A model generated the notes under the pieces. That model saw nothing but the letters and a program-made list of their open reading frames with translations. It was not told the DNA's origin and searched no databases. A program made the translations under genes and the position numbers. A stretch of DNA of 64,000 bases. It comes from Vreelandella halophila (GTDB lineage: Bacteria; Pseudomonadota; Gammaproteobacteria; Pseudomonadales; Oleiphilaceae). The DNA is taken from the NCBI RefSeq assembly GCF_009856365.1, contig NZ_WMEX01000005.1:62001-126000 (forward strand), read 5' to 3'. Numbering within the stretch: the first letter of the stretch is position 1; each line of letters begins with the position of its first letter. Positions 1 to 9,363 of this stretch are shown here, in pieces.

Positions 1-834
1 CGACAGCAGTCCGCTGAACACCCAGGTGGTGGCCAGCGCGCCGAAGGTCAGCCCCAGGTAATGATGCCACCGGAGCCAGCCACGGAACGGGCTTATCCCG
101 CCCCGACGTTTGTTGCGGCGCATCAGCATGAGCCCCAGAACCACGCCGCTGAGGCAGGCCAGAGTACCGATGCCGGAGAGCCAGAGGACCACCTGGCGCC
201 AGAGCCCGGACAGATCCCGCAGCTGGGTGGGATAGATCCAGTGGATGACCGGCCCGGCATAGCCCCAGACCCGTTCGTGGAAGGTGGTGCTGTGGATCAC
301 CTCGCCGGTGGGCCGGGACAGATACAGGTGCGTGCCGGCTTCATCCGACAGGGCCACTCGCCACAACGGCGCCGGTGCCCGGACGTGGCTGTTGACGGTC
401 CACTGGTCCGGGCCGTCCAGTTGCGTGATCGAGGCCACCCCGCTGCCGGAAAGGGACTCGGCCCGTTCCACCGCCTGCTCCCGGTCCAGCGGGGGCGCGG
501 GATCACCCGTGTCGGCGAAGGCACTGTGCCACTGGCCGTCGTCGTCCATCGCGTGCAGGCGCGGGCGTTCACCCGGCCGGTTGATGCGAAGCCCTTCGGG
601 ATCGTCCAGACCCAGCCGGGCAAGCGCCTGTGATGGCGCCACAGTCAGCTCACTCATCGCCAGCGGCTGCAGCCAGGCCATGCGTTCATGGTCCGGGGTC
701 CTCGGGTAACCTTCGAACATCATGACGATCCCCGAGGCGAACCACAGCAGCAGGATCAGGCTCATCCCGAGCCCGAGATAGCGGTGGAGCGGGATGAGCC
801 AGCGCAGGGTGCGTTTCTTCAGCGGCCCTGTCAT
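1..834 (-). CDS. PepSY-associated transmembrane protein, 3' end outside window
   Basis: The frame is open from the ATG at 834 to the window edge (278 codons, no stop). It begins with a basic stretch followed by a long hydrophobic segment (about residues 12-38), a soluble periplasmic-like middle part, then further hydrophobic segments near 190-225 and 250-278. This is the layout of PepSY_TM proteins, which often accompany TonB receptors and are suspected to reduce or process imported metal ligands. The start codon overlaps the receptor stop by one base (TGATG), so the two are translationally coupled and both lie under the leftward cobalamin riboswitch. A role in B12 or cobalt handling is inferred from that context only. 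Confidence 0.8.
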   Translation of the reverse strand, partial: MTGPLKKRTLRWLIPLHRYLGLGMSLILLLWFASGIVMMFEGYPRTPDHERMAWLQPLAMSELTVAPSQALARLGLDDPEGLRINRPGERPRLHAMDDDGQWHSAFADTGDPAPPLDREQAVERAESLSGSGVASITQLDGPDQWTVNSHVRAPAPLWRVALSDEAGTHLYLSRPTGEVIHSTTFHERVWGYAGPVIHWIYPTQLRDLSGLWRQVVLWLSGIGTLACLSGVVLGLMLMRRNKRRGGISPFRGWLRWHHYLGLTFGALATTWVFSGLLS

Positions 835-2768
835 CAGAAGCTCCGGCTGTATTCAAGCTGGACGTTGCGGGGCGGGCCCAGGGTCTCCAGCCGGTAGGGA
901 TCGCCCTTGGAGGGCGTGGCCTGAGCGACGCCGTTGGCATATTGCCTGTCCCTCAGGTTCTCCAGACGCAGGGTGATCCGGTGGGCGCCATCGGCTCCGA
1001 ATTGACGCCAGGCGCTGGCGCTCAACAGGGTGTGATCGCCGTAGGATTGCCTGCCGATGTCCGCCGTTGTGGTGGCGACTTCGCCGGTGTGGCGGGCGTT
1101 GAGCTGCCAGCCCTGGTCATTGCCCTGCCAGCTGAGTGTGGCGTTGGCATGCCATTCGGGGATGTCGGCGATCTGTTCATCGCTGCCCCCTTCGCGGGCA
1201 TCAGCCCAGGTGGCGTTTAAGTCCAGCTGCCAGCCGCGGTCGCCGCCCAGATTGAGCATCGCCTCAGCGCCGTGCACCCGGACCGTCCGATTACTGTTGG
1301 CGTACTGGCCATCCTGAACCGTGATGAGGTTGTCGATTTCGCGGTAAAAGCCCCCCAGGTGCCATTCGACGGGCCTGCCGATGTGTCCGGTCAGTGACAC
1401 ATTGCTGTTGATGCTTTCCTCCGGCTCCAGGTTTTCATTCCCGGCCGGGAAGTCCTCGTCAATCACGAACATCTCAAAAGCCGAAGGCAACCGGAAGTTG
1501 GTGCCGACACTGGCTTTCAGGTTGAGGTCCCGGGACAGCGGTTGCTTCAGGCTGATGTTCCAGATGCTGTGATCATCGGCGAAGTTGGAGTGGTTGTAGC
1601 GGGCGCCCAGGGCCAGGTGGGTATCGGGTGAAAAACTCAGGTGTGGCCGGTACTGGACGAAGCCTGCGGTGACAGCCTCGGTCTTGCCATCAATGCGCAG
1701 CGAGTAATCCTCGCCCTGGTAGCGCTGGTAATCCACGCCGCCCAGAAGCTGCGAGCCGTCGTCCGTCGTGTGGCGGCCGGTCAGGTTGATGCCGTAGTCA
1801 TCAAATCCCCACTCCGCGCGGTCACTGATGAGTGTGATGTTGCGATCCGCGTCCATGTTCAGGCGGGTGTAGTCGGTCCACCAGTCGTGCCAGTAGGCTT
1901 TGATGAAATAGCCGTTCTGTTCATTCACCTGGTGGTCCCACTTCAGGGAGACAATGTGCTCGTCGCGGTCGTTGACCGCCTTGAAGTTGTTGGAGGCCCG
2001 GGAGAAGTCAGCTTCAACATCGTTGCGAAGCACAAGCACATTCAGCGATTGGCCTGTGCCCGCATCCAGCTGGTAGCGACCACCGTAGGAGCTGCGGGTA
2101 AAGCCGCGTTTCTGGCGTCGGGCGCTGTCCTGAAGCGCGGTATCGCGGTAGGGCTGATAGCCGTCTGAATGGTCGTGCTCACCGAACACCAGCCAGCGCC
2201 CATAGTCATTGTGGTTGCTTACATGGCCGGCGAGGCGGCGGTCACCCAGTGACCCGATGGCACCGGTGAGGGTGCCCCCTGAATCCTTTTCAGGTTTACG
2301 CAGCACAATGTTCACAACACCGGCCACCGCCTGGGTGCCGTAGAACAGGCCCTGGCCGCCCTTAAGGATCTCAATGCGCTCCACCATATGAGTGCTGATG
2401 GAATCCAGCGGCGAGGTGCTGCCGAACAGCCGGTTATTGATGCGGACACCGTCCACCAGCCAAAGCACATCCTGGCTACGTGAGCCCTGGATGGCGATGT
2501 CGGCGTAGTCACCGCGGCCGGTCTTGGGGCTGAGGTAGATGCCGGGCACGTTTCCCTGGAGTGCCTGACCGACATCGCTGACGCCGGTCCGTTCGAGCTC
2601 CTGACCGTCGATGACTTCCAGTTCCGCGCCGTAATCGGACAGCTCCGAGGGAAGGGTTTCTTCAAGGGCAGAACCCTGGACTACCAGCTCGTCCAGTGCC
2701 ATATGGTGATCAGCCCCGAGCGCGGACACTGGGGATACAAGGGCGAGTAGTAGACAGAGTCGTTTCAT
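834..2768 (-). CDS. btuB: TonB-dependent outer-membrane receptor, BtuB-like
   Basis: 644 residues from the ATG at 2768, which begins a signal peptide (MKRLCLLLALVSPVSALGA) and has GGAG about 9 bases upstream. An upstream extension of the frame has no support. The mature protein starts with a TonB-box-like ELVVQGS stretch, then a plug domain (about 40-150) and a 22-strand-type barrel ending in an aromatic residue (YSRSF). The size and plug resemble the vitamin B12 receptor BtuB. The cobalamin riboswitch directly upstream on the same strand makes a cobalamin or corrinoid substrate likely. It is coupled to the PepSY membrane gene downstream. A cobalt or other chelate receptor is the alternative. 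Confidence 0.88.
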   Translation of the reverse strand: MKRLCLLLALVSPVSALGADHHMALDELVVQGSALEETLPSELSDYGAELEVIDGQELERTGVSDVGQALQGNVPGIYLSPKTGRGDYADIAIQGSRSQDVLWLVDGVRINNRLFGSTSPLDSISTHMVERIEILKGGQGLFYGTQAVAGVVNIVLRKPEKDSGGTLTGAIGSLGDRRLAGHVSNHNDYGRWLVFGEHDHSDGYQPYRDTALQDSARRQKRGFTRSSYGGRYQLDAGTGQSLNVLVLRNDVEADFSRASNNFKAVNDRDEHIVSLKWDHQVNEQNGYFIKAYWHDWWTDYTRLNMDADRNITLISDRAEWGFDDYGINLTGRHTTDDGSQLLGGVDYQRYQGEDYSLRIDGKTEAVTAGFVQYRPHLSFSPDTHLALGARYNHSNFADDHSIWNISLKQPLSRDLNLKASVGTNFRLPSAFEMFVIDEDFPAGNENLEPEESINSNVSLTGHIGRPVEWHLGGFYREIDNLITVQDGQYANSNRTVRVHGAEAMLNLGGDRGWQLDLNATWADAREGGSDEQIADIPEWHANATLSWQGNDQGWQLNARHTGEVATTTADIGRQSYGDHTLLSASAWRQFGADGAHRITLRLENLRDRQYANGVAQATPSKGDPYRLETLGPPRNVQLEYSRSF

Positions 2769-2775
2769 ACAAGGT

Positions 2776-2806
2776 GCTCCAGCACTGAATCCATTAGTGA
2801 TGGAGC
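2776..2806 (-). promoter_or_regulatory. SD-sequestering hairpin before the btuB-like gene
   Basis: On the minus strand GCTCCA (2806-2801) can pair with TGGAGC (2781-2776), and the second arm contains the GGAG ribosome binding site of the receptor gene. A stem of this kind between the riboswitch aptamer and the start codon is the usual way cobalamin riboswitches shut off translation in gammaproteobacteria. The pairing is read directly; its use as the expression platform is inference. Confidence 0.5.
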
Positions 2807-2914
2807 CCTCACGCGGGCAGGCCGACAGGGGGTCAGCGGTTGTAACACCGGTCCGTTGGCGGCCCGAACACCTCAATCGCGAAGGCTCGGCTTCCGGCCC
2901 TTCAGTAATGTGGA

Positions 2915-3118
2915 CCGGGCTTCGGCAGGTCTTCGGACTCAGGGGCGGGCGCCATTGCCTGGCGCTGGCCTTGGATCACGGCTTCCCATCCGGTCAGGAC
3001 AGTGCCCGGGTTACCCCCTGTGATCCTTGTTCCCCAATACCGCTGCGCGTCAGTCCCGGACTCTCACCGGGTTCCCCAGCGCTCCTCGTGGAGCGCTGAC
3101 CGAAGCGTCGGGGAGCCT
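2915..3118 (-). promoter_or_regulatory. Cobalamin riboswitch (leftward)
   Basis: Read on the minus strand this stretch has the conserved parts of the cobalamin aptamer in order: a GGGAACCCGGTGAGAGTCCG block, the ACGCGCAGCGGTA block, GGATGGGAAG-type sequence, and the B12 box region GAGTCCGAAGACCTGCC at 2921-2940. A variable peripheral hairpin (3079-3098) lies near the 5' end. It precedes the TonB receptor and PepSY genes and should repress them when adenosyl- or other cobalamin is plentiful. Boundaries are approximate. Confidence 0.92.
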
Positions 3119-3204
3119 AGGGAAGTCGCTGATGAAAGTCAAAGGCGGTTGGTGCCAGTTTGACCAGGCGGTGGCAATCCTCTAGGATTCGATCCTCTTT
3201 CGTC

Positions 3205-3402
3205 CCTGGGTGGTCAGCATTCGTTCGGATGCCTGGCTGAAACGGGAACCCGGTGAGAGTCCGGGACTGCCCCCGCAACGGTGAATGCTGGGCGCGGATC
3301 ATACCCCGCCACTGTGATGGTGCCATCATGGGAAGGCGATCCGCCCGAACCGATCAGGTTCCAGCATGAGTCCGGAGACCGGCCCAGTGGGAACAGCATC
3401 GA
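3205..3402 (+). promoter_or_regulatory. Cobalamin riboswitch (rightward)
   Basis: The plus strand shows GGGAACCCGGTGAGAGTCCG, then GCCCCCGCAACGGTGA, GCCACTGTG, a GGGAAGGCG stretch and the B12 box region GAGTCCGGAGACCGGCC around 3368-3384. This is a complete second cobalamin aptamer, 90 bases from the leftward one and pointing the other way. It precedes cbiD and so should control the corrin synthesis operon. A GC hairpin follows at once and may be its expression platform. Confidence 0.93.
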
Positions 3403-3420
3403 GCGCGCGGCGGGCGCGCT
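3402..3420 (+). promoter_or_regulatory. GC hairpin after the rightward riboswitch
   Basis: AGCGCGC (3402-3408) and GCGCGCT (3414-3420) form a 7-bp stem with a 5-base loop, 29 bases before the cbiD start. There is no U-run after it, so it is not a classical terminator. It may be part of a switch affecting translation. cbiD has no clear Shine-Dalgarno sequence. Confidence 0.4.
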
Positions 3421-3449
3421 GGTGACGCTGGCTGACCCGTAACCGACCC

Positions 3450-4543
3450 ATGCGTCCTGAAACCCCGGAACACAACGGCCCACTTCGACAGGGGCTATCC
3501 ACCGGTGCCTGTGCCACGGCCGCCTCGGTAGCTGCCGCGCGTGCGTTGCTGGCGGGTGTTGAGGAGCGATGCGTAAGTATCCGGTTGCCCCGAGGCCAGG
3601 AGCCGGCCATGACTATCGAGGACCTGGCGGTGACCGGCGTAGCCGCCACCGCCGGCGTCATCAAGGACGCCGGGGATGATCCCGACGCCACCCATGGGGC
3701 GCGGCTCTGGGTACGCCTGGAGCTGGGGAGTGAGCCGGGCGTACGCTTCCATGCCGGGGAAGGGGTGGGTACCGTGACCCGTTCCGGTCTGCCGATAGCC
3801 GTGGGCGAAGCCGCCATCAATCCGGTGCCCCGGCGCCTGATCGCCGAACACCTTGACTCCATCGCGGCAGATACCGCCTACGAAGGCGGCTTCGATGTCA
3901 CCGTCGGCATCGACGACGGCGAAGCCATTGCCCAACGCACCATGAACCCCAAGCTGGGCATCCTGGGCGGTCTTTCCGTGCTCGGCACCACCGGCATCGT
4001 GCGGCCTTTCTCCTGCTCCGCCTTTATCGCTTCCATCCATCAGTCCGTGGACGTGGCCAATGCCAATGGACTGACCCATATCGCCGGCTGCACGGGCGGT
4101 ACCAGCGAAACCTTTGCCCGGTCGTATTTCGGGCTGGAAGAGGGCGCAATCGTCGAGATGGGCGACATGTTCGGCGCCCTTCTCAAGTACCTGAAGAAAT
4201 ACCCGTTGCCCCGCGTGACCCTGGCCAGCGGCTTCGGCAAGCTCAGCAAGTTCGCCGCCGGCGAGCCGGACACTCACAGCCAACGCTGTGCCATCGATTT
4301 CGACTTCCTGGCCGACCAGGCCCTGGCTGCCGGTGCTGGGGCGGATCTGGCTGAATGGATCCGCAACGCCAACACCAGCATCGAGGCGCTGGAAGCCTGC
4401 CAGCAGGCCGGCGTCCCCCTGGGCGACCGCATGGCCGGCCTGGGTCTGGCGCGGATGCGCGACTACCTTCCCGGCGAGCATCACCTGACGGTATGCAGTG
4501 TCAGCCGCCAGGGCGAACTCACCGGGTTTGCCGAGGAGGTGGC

Positions 4544-4547
<4 letters not shown>
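3450..4547 (+). CDS. cbiD: Cobalt-precorrin-5B (C1)-methyltransferase CbiD
   Basis: 365 residues, the normal length for CbiD. The N-terminal GLSTGACATAASVAAARAL stretch and the central GILGGLSVLGTTGIVRPFS motif are characteristic. CbiD puts the SAM methyl group on C-1 of the corrin ring in the cobalt-early (anaerobic) route. It is the first gene behind the rightward cobalamin riboswitch. The ATG at 3450 lacks a clear Shine-Dalgarno sequence, but the GTG further upstream meets a stop. Its stop overlaps the ATG of the ABC ATPase (ATGA). In this set it probably does the C-1 step otherwise done by CobF. Confidence 0.95.
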
Positions 4548-5313
<766 letters not shown>

Positions 5314-5317
<4 letters not shown>

Positions 5318-6087
5318 ACGCCACCATCCTCTGGAACGCCTACCAGGGCCTGGTGATCAAACAGGTGCGGCGCTTCCTGCGCTCCTGGATCCAGAACCTG
5401 CTGCCCTCCGTGGTCACAGCCACCCTCTTCATGGTCATCTTCGGGCAGTTCGTCGGCCGCGACCTCGGTCAAGTCGGCGGCGCCAGCTACGCCGACTACC
5501 TCATGCCCGGCCTGGTGCTCTTCGCCGTGGTCACCAACGCCTACAACAACACCACGCTGGCCTTCTTCGGCGCCCGGCTGCAGCGCCACATCGAGGAAAT
5601 GCTGGTCGCTCCCATGCCCGCCTGGCTCATCGTCGCCGGCTTCGCCACCGCCGGCGTCCTGCGTGGACTCATGGCCGGGGCACTGGTGATGCTGGTGGCG
5701 CTGCCCATGACCCAGCTCGAACTCCAGCACCCGGGCATCGGCCTTCTGGTAGCGGTACTGAGCGCCCTGCTGTTCTCCTTCGCGGGCCTGCTCAACGGCA
5801 TCTTCGCCCGCAGCTTCGACGACACCTCCGTCATCGCCACCTTCCTGCTGACGCCACTGATCTACCTGGGCGGCGTCTTCTACCCCATCGACCGCCTCCC
5901 GGCCCCCTGGGACACCGTCTCCCTGGCCAACCCCATGGTCTACATCGTGGACGGCTTCCGGTACAGCCTGCTTGATGAGGGAACCACCGGCGGTGGATGG
6001 ACGTTGCTGGTACTGCCGGTGGTGACTGTGTCCACTGGAATACTCGCCTGGTGGCTCGTCGCACGAGGGGTAAGGATAAAGCCGTGA
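5314..6087 (+). CDS. ABC-2 type transporter permease (YadH-like)
   Basis: 257 residues with about six hydrophobic segments. The C-terminal region has the ABC-2 family pattern of a membrane helix, then YLGGVFYPIDRLP and a final pair of helices (LANPMVYIVDGFRYSLLD). The start overlaps the ATPase stop (ATGA), so the pair makes one exporter-type complex in the inner membrane. This family mostly exports polysaccharides, lipids or drugs. A B12-linked role would be unusual and rests only on operon position behind the cobalamin riboswitch. Confidence 0.92.
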
Positions 6088-6130
6088 GGTGGGATCAATG
6101 GGCGTGGCGATAACTATGCGGTTAAACGGA

Positions 6131-6236
6131 AGGTATCGGGGAGTGTTCTCCGGGAAGCTCTGGAGCCAGGGATGGCGGAAGAGCAGCGTACAGGGATGTA
6201 TTTACAGCGATTCCCGGAGAACACTCCCCGATGCCT
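6131..6236 (+). repeat. Structured intergenic repeat, copy A
   Basis: Two 26-base arms (6131-6156 and 6211-6236) are near-perfect inverted complements with a single G/T mismatch, enclosing a 54-base core. The core (from CTCTGGAGCCAGGGATGGCG to GTATTTACAGCG) is repeated, inverted, as copy B at 8458-8567. It fills most of the gap between the ABC-2 permease and cbiC. No transposase or target duplication is visible. The strong hairpin may also attenuate transcription into cbiC. Confidence 0.8.
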
Positions 6237-6303
6237 GACCGGCAAATGAGTTGAAAGCTGGTGACAACGTTTTCTGTACTGAACATTGATGAAGGGAATG
6301 ACC

Positions 6304-6936
6304 ATGGACGAACTCCATGACTACGAAAAGGACGGCGCCGCCATCTACCGCGCCTCCTTCGCCACCATCCGCAACGAAGCGGACCTCGCTGCCGTGCCCG
6401 CGGACCTGGAAAAAACCGCCGTCCGCCTCATCCACGCCTGCGGCATGACCGACCTCGTTGAGGCCATGAGCTGGTCCGCCGACGTTGCCGCTTCCGCGAA
6501 AGCCGCTCTGCAGGCCGGCGCCCCCATTCTCTGCGACAGCGAAATGGTCGCCCACGGTGTCACCCGCAAGCGACTGCCCGCGGACAACGCCGTCATCTGC
6601 ACCCTGCGCGACGAACGCGTGCCCGAGCACGCCGCTGCCATCGGCAACACCCGCAGCGCCGCCGCCGTGGACTTCTGGGATGAGCACCTCGAGGGCAGCG
6701 TGGTGGCCATCGGCAACGCCCCGACCGTCCTGTTCCACCTGCTCAACCGGCTGGCCAACGGCGCTCCGCGCCCGGCCGCCATACTCGGCTTTCCCGTGGG
6801 GTTCATCGGCGCCGCCGAAAGCAAGGAAGCCCTCGCGGCGACCCCGGATCTCCCCTTTATCACCGTCTACGGACGCCGCGGTGGCAGCGCCATGGCGGCG
6901 GCTGCCGTGAACGCCCTGGCCAGCGAAACGGAATGA
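6304..6936 (+). CDS. cobH: Precorrin-8X methylmutase (CobH/CbiC)
   Basis: 210 residues. It moves the C-11 methyl group to C-12, giving hydrogenobyrinic or cobyrinic acid. The family core is clear: AIYRASFATIR near the N-terminus, the catalytic-His region ACGMTD, GAPILCDSEMVAHG, and GFPVGFIGAAESK. I chose ATG 6304 because AAGGGA lies six bases upstream. In-frame TTG 6286 and ATGs at 6289 and 6298 are less well placed. Its stop overlaps the cobI start (ATGA). It lies 216 bases after the permease, with repeat copy A between. Confidence 0.95.
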   Translation: MDELHDYEKDGAAIYRASFATIRNEADLAAVPADLEKTAVRLIHACGMTDLVEAMSWSADVAASAKAALQAGAPILCDSEMVAHGVTRKRLPADNAVICTLRDERVPEHAAAIGNTRSAAAVDFWDEHLEGSVVAIGNAPTVLFHLLNRLANGAPRPAAILGFPVGFIGAAESKEALAATPDLPFITVYGRRGGSAMAAAAVNALASETE

Positions 6937-7703
6937 CCATCATGAATGATGCACTCACAATCCCACAGGACGCGGCCGGTTACGGCCATCTCTACGGCAT
7001 CAGCACGGGCCCCGGCGATCCGGAACTGATCACCCTCAAGGCTGCACGGCTCCTGTCCGAATGCCCGGTGGTGGCCTACTTCTGCAAACGCAGCGGCCCC
7101 GGGCGGGCGCGGACCTCCTGCGAGGCCCATATCACCGATGAGCACGAGGAACTGCCCCTGGTCTACCCGGTGACCAACGAGATTCCCCATGGCAGCCCGG
7201 AATACCGCCAGCAGATCGAGGATTTCTTCGAGGAATCCGCCGAGGCTGTTGCCCAGCACCTGAAAGCCGGCCGTTCTGTTGCGGTGCTCAACGAAGGGGA
7301 CGCCTTCTTCTACGGCTCCTTCATGCACATCTACCTGCGCCTCAAGGACCGGTTCGAGAGCACTGTAGTGCCGGGTGTGGGCGCCATGATGGCCGGCGGC
7401 GCGCTGCTGCCGCATCCGTTGATGATGCGCGATGACCAGCTGCGGGTGATTCCGGGCACCATGGACGAGAAAGCCCTGCGGGCCAGCATTGATCCGGAGC
7501 GGGCCACGGTGATCATGAAGGTGGGCACCAACCTGCCGCTGCTCCGCCGCATCGTGACGGACCTGGGCCTCCAGGAGCGGGCCTGGTACGTGGAGAAGGC
7601 GAGCATGCCGGAGGAGCGGGTCATGCCGCTGGTGGAGGCACCGGACGGCAAGGCGCCGTACTTCTCCATGGTGCTGATTCCCGGCCCCGGGGTGCGGGTA
7701 TGA
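6933..7703 (+). CDS. cobI: Precorrin-2 C20-methyltransferase (CobI/CbiL)
   Basis: 256 residues. SAM-dependent methylation at C-20 of precorrin-2 or its cobalt form. The N-terminal GPGDPELITLKA motif and the central NEGDAFFYGSFM motif, where most homologues have GDPFFYGS, place it in the CobI/CbiL branch of the tetrapyrrole methylase family. VVPGVGAM marks the second half. It overlaps cobH upstream and cobJ downstream by four bases each, so the three are translated as a coupled set. Confidence 0.95.
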   Translation: MTIMNDALTIPQDAAGYGHLYGISTGPGDPELITLKAARLLSECPVVAYFCKRSGPGRARTSCEAHITDEHEELPLVYPVTNEIPHGSPEYRQQIEDFFEESAEAVAQHLKAGRSVAVLNEGDAFFYGSFMHIYLRLKDRFESTVVPGVGAMMAGGALLPHPLMMRDDQLRVIPGTMDEKALRASIDPERATVIMKVGTNLPLLRRIVTDLGLQERAWYVEKASMPEERVMPLVEAPDGKAPYFSMVLIPGPGVRV

Positions 7704-8446
7704 AACGGCTGGACGTGATCGGCGTGGGCCCGGCCGGCCCTGAGTGGGTGACGCCGGAGACCCGGGAGCTGATCGAGCAGGCGACGGACCTGGTGGGCTA
7801 CGGGCCCTACCTGGACCGGCTGGCCTCGGAACGCCACCAGTGCCATCCCTCGGACAACCGGGTGGAACTGGAGCGGGCTGCCGGGGCGCTGGACCTGGCT
7901 GCGGAAGGGCGCAGTGTGGCGGTGGTGTCCGGGGGCGACCCGGGCATTTTTGCCATGGCGGCGGCTCTTTGCGAGGTGCTGGATCATCAGGCACGACCGG
8001 AGTGGGCGGACGTTGAGTTTGAGGTGCATCCGGGAGTGTCGGCGCTGCAGGCGGCGGCTGCCCGGGTGGGAGCGCCTCTGGGGCATGACTTCTGTGCCAT
8101 CTCGCTTTCGGACAATCTCAAGCCCTGGTCGGTGATCGCGAACCGGCTGCAGCTGGCGGCTCGGGCGGATTTTGCCATGGCGTTCTACAATCCGCGCTCC
8201 TCGAGCCGGCCTTGGCAGCTGGGCGAGGCGCTGTCGCTCCTGAGGGCGGAGCAGCCGGGGGAGACGCCGGTGGTGTTCGCGGCGGCGGTCGGGCGGCCGG
8301 ATGAGTGGGTTCGGATGACGACGCTGGCGGAGGCGGATCCGACCGAGGTGGATATGCGGACGGTGGTTCTGGTTGGGAATTCCCGGGGGCGGTATGTGCG
8401 TCATGGGGATCGTTGGTTTGTTTACAGTCCCCGGGATTATTTGTGA
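7700..8446 (+). CDS. cobJ: Precorrin-3B C17-methyltransferase (CobJ/CbiH)
   Basis: 248 residues. It methylates C-17 with ring contraction. The family motifs are GVGPAGPEWVTPE at the N-terminus, GYGPYLD, VVSGGDPGIFAMA, VHPGVSALQAAAARVGAP, FCAISLSD and MAFYNPRS, all typical of CobJ. It is the last gene of the cbiD-led rightward run, because cobK lies opposite it. Codons for the C-terminus end just before repeat copy B. Confidence 0.95.
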   Translation: MKRLDVIGVGPAGPEWVTPETRELIEQATDLVGYGPYLDRLASERHQCHPSDNRVELERAAGALDLAAEGRSVAVVSGGDPGIFAMAAALCEVLDHQARPEWADVEFEVHPGVSALQAAAARVGAPLGHDFCAISLSDNLKPWSVIANRLQLAARADFAMAFYNPRSSSRPWQLGEALSLLRAEQPGETPVVFAAAVGRPDEWVRMTTLAEADPTEVDMRTVVLVGNSRGRYVRHGDRWFVYSPRDYL

Positions 8447-8457
8447 CGCCTCGAATG

Positions 8458-8567
8458 ACGGGGGTTGGGGACCCCTGAACGGGAATCGCTGTGAATACGT
8501 CTGTGTACGCTGCTCTTACGCCATCCCTGGCTCCAGAGCTTCCCGTTCAGAGCTCCCCGGACCCCGT
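8458..8567 (-). repeat. Structured intergenic repeat, copy B
   Basis: Reverse complement of copy A in its core: 59 of 64 positions are the same between GGGAAGCTCTGGAG and CAGCGATTCCC. The outer arms (8458-8485 and 8540-8567) differ in sequence from those of copy A but still pair with each other, with a few mismatches including G-U types. It lies between the convergent cobJ and cobK genes and covers the last codons and stop of cobK. Confidence 0.78.
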
Positions 8568-9341
8568 CTGATACGCCTCGATAACCTTTAGCGCCTGTTC
8601 CAGCCATTGTGTGACTTCTTCCGGGGACTGGAAGGAGTGGGTGGCCGGAGGCAGGGAGGGGCGGTCGATGATGATGACCGGGATGCCGGCCTCGCGGGCG
8701 GCGTCGAGTTTGGGGTGGGCGGCCTGGCCGCCGGAGTTCTTGGTGATGAGGGCGGCGACGTTGTGGTCGCTGATGAGGCGGCGTTCGTCCTCGAGGTGGT
8801 AGGGGCCGCGGTCTTCAATCAGGGTCCAGTCCGGAAACGCGGGCTCGGGGTCCGGAGGATCGACGCAGCGCACGAGCAGGTGGCGGTCGGGGATGCCCTC
8901 AAAGGCCGGGAGGCTGGTGCGGCCGGTGGTGAGCCAGAGGGTGTCACCCGCCGCGGTCAGTCCGGTGGCTTTGCGGGCCGCTTCGTGGAGGTCGGGTACC
9001 GGGTACCAGTCGTCGCCGGACTGGGGCGCCCAGGGTTCGCGTTCGAGCCGGCCCAGAGGCAGGTCGAGCTCCTGGCAGGCAATGGCGGCGTTGTGGGACA
9101 TCTCGGCGGCGAACGGGTGGGTGGCGTCCACCACGGCGGCAATGTCGTGCTCCATGAGCCACTGCTTCAGGCCTTCAATACCGCCGAAGCCGCCCCGGCG
9201 GGTTGGCAGTGCCGGTGGCAGGGGGCGGCGGGTACGGCCCGCGAGTGAGTAGGTGGGTTCCAGCTCGGGTTTTTCCAGGAGCTGTTCCGCCAGTGTCATG
9301 GCGTCGCGGGTGCCGCCGAGGATCAGGATGCGAAAGGCCAT
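8547..9341 (-). CDS. cobK: Precorrin-6A reductase (CobK/CbiJ)
   Basis: 264 residues. NAD(P)H-dependent reduction of the precorrin-6A macrocycle. Family signs are ILILGGTRDAMTLAEQL at the N-terminus, VDATHPFAAEMSHNA in the middle, and LITKNSGGQAAHPKLDAA with VIIIDRPSLP near the C-terminus. It is read against the rest of the cluster and starts only 22 bases from cobL, head to head. Its last residues (GEL) and stop codon lie in an arm of repeat copy B, so the element may have reset the 3' end. Confidence 0.94.
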   Translation of the reverse strand: MAFRILILGGTRDAMTLAEQLLEKPELEPTYSLAGRTRRPLPPALPTRRGGFGGIEGLKQWLMEHDIAAVVDATHPFAAEMSHNAAIACQELDLPLGRLEREPWAPQSGDDWYPVPDLHEAARKATGLTAAGDTLWLTTGRTSLPAFEGIPDRHLLVRCVDPPDPEPAFPDWTLIEDRGPYHLEDERRLISDHNVAALITKNSGGQAAHPKLDAAREAGIPVIIIDRPSLPPATHSFQSPEEVTQWLEQALKVIEAYQTGSGEL

Positions 9342-9363
9342 GGTTGGTTGCCGGAGTCGGGAA

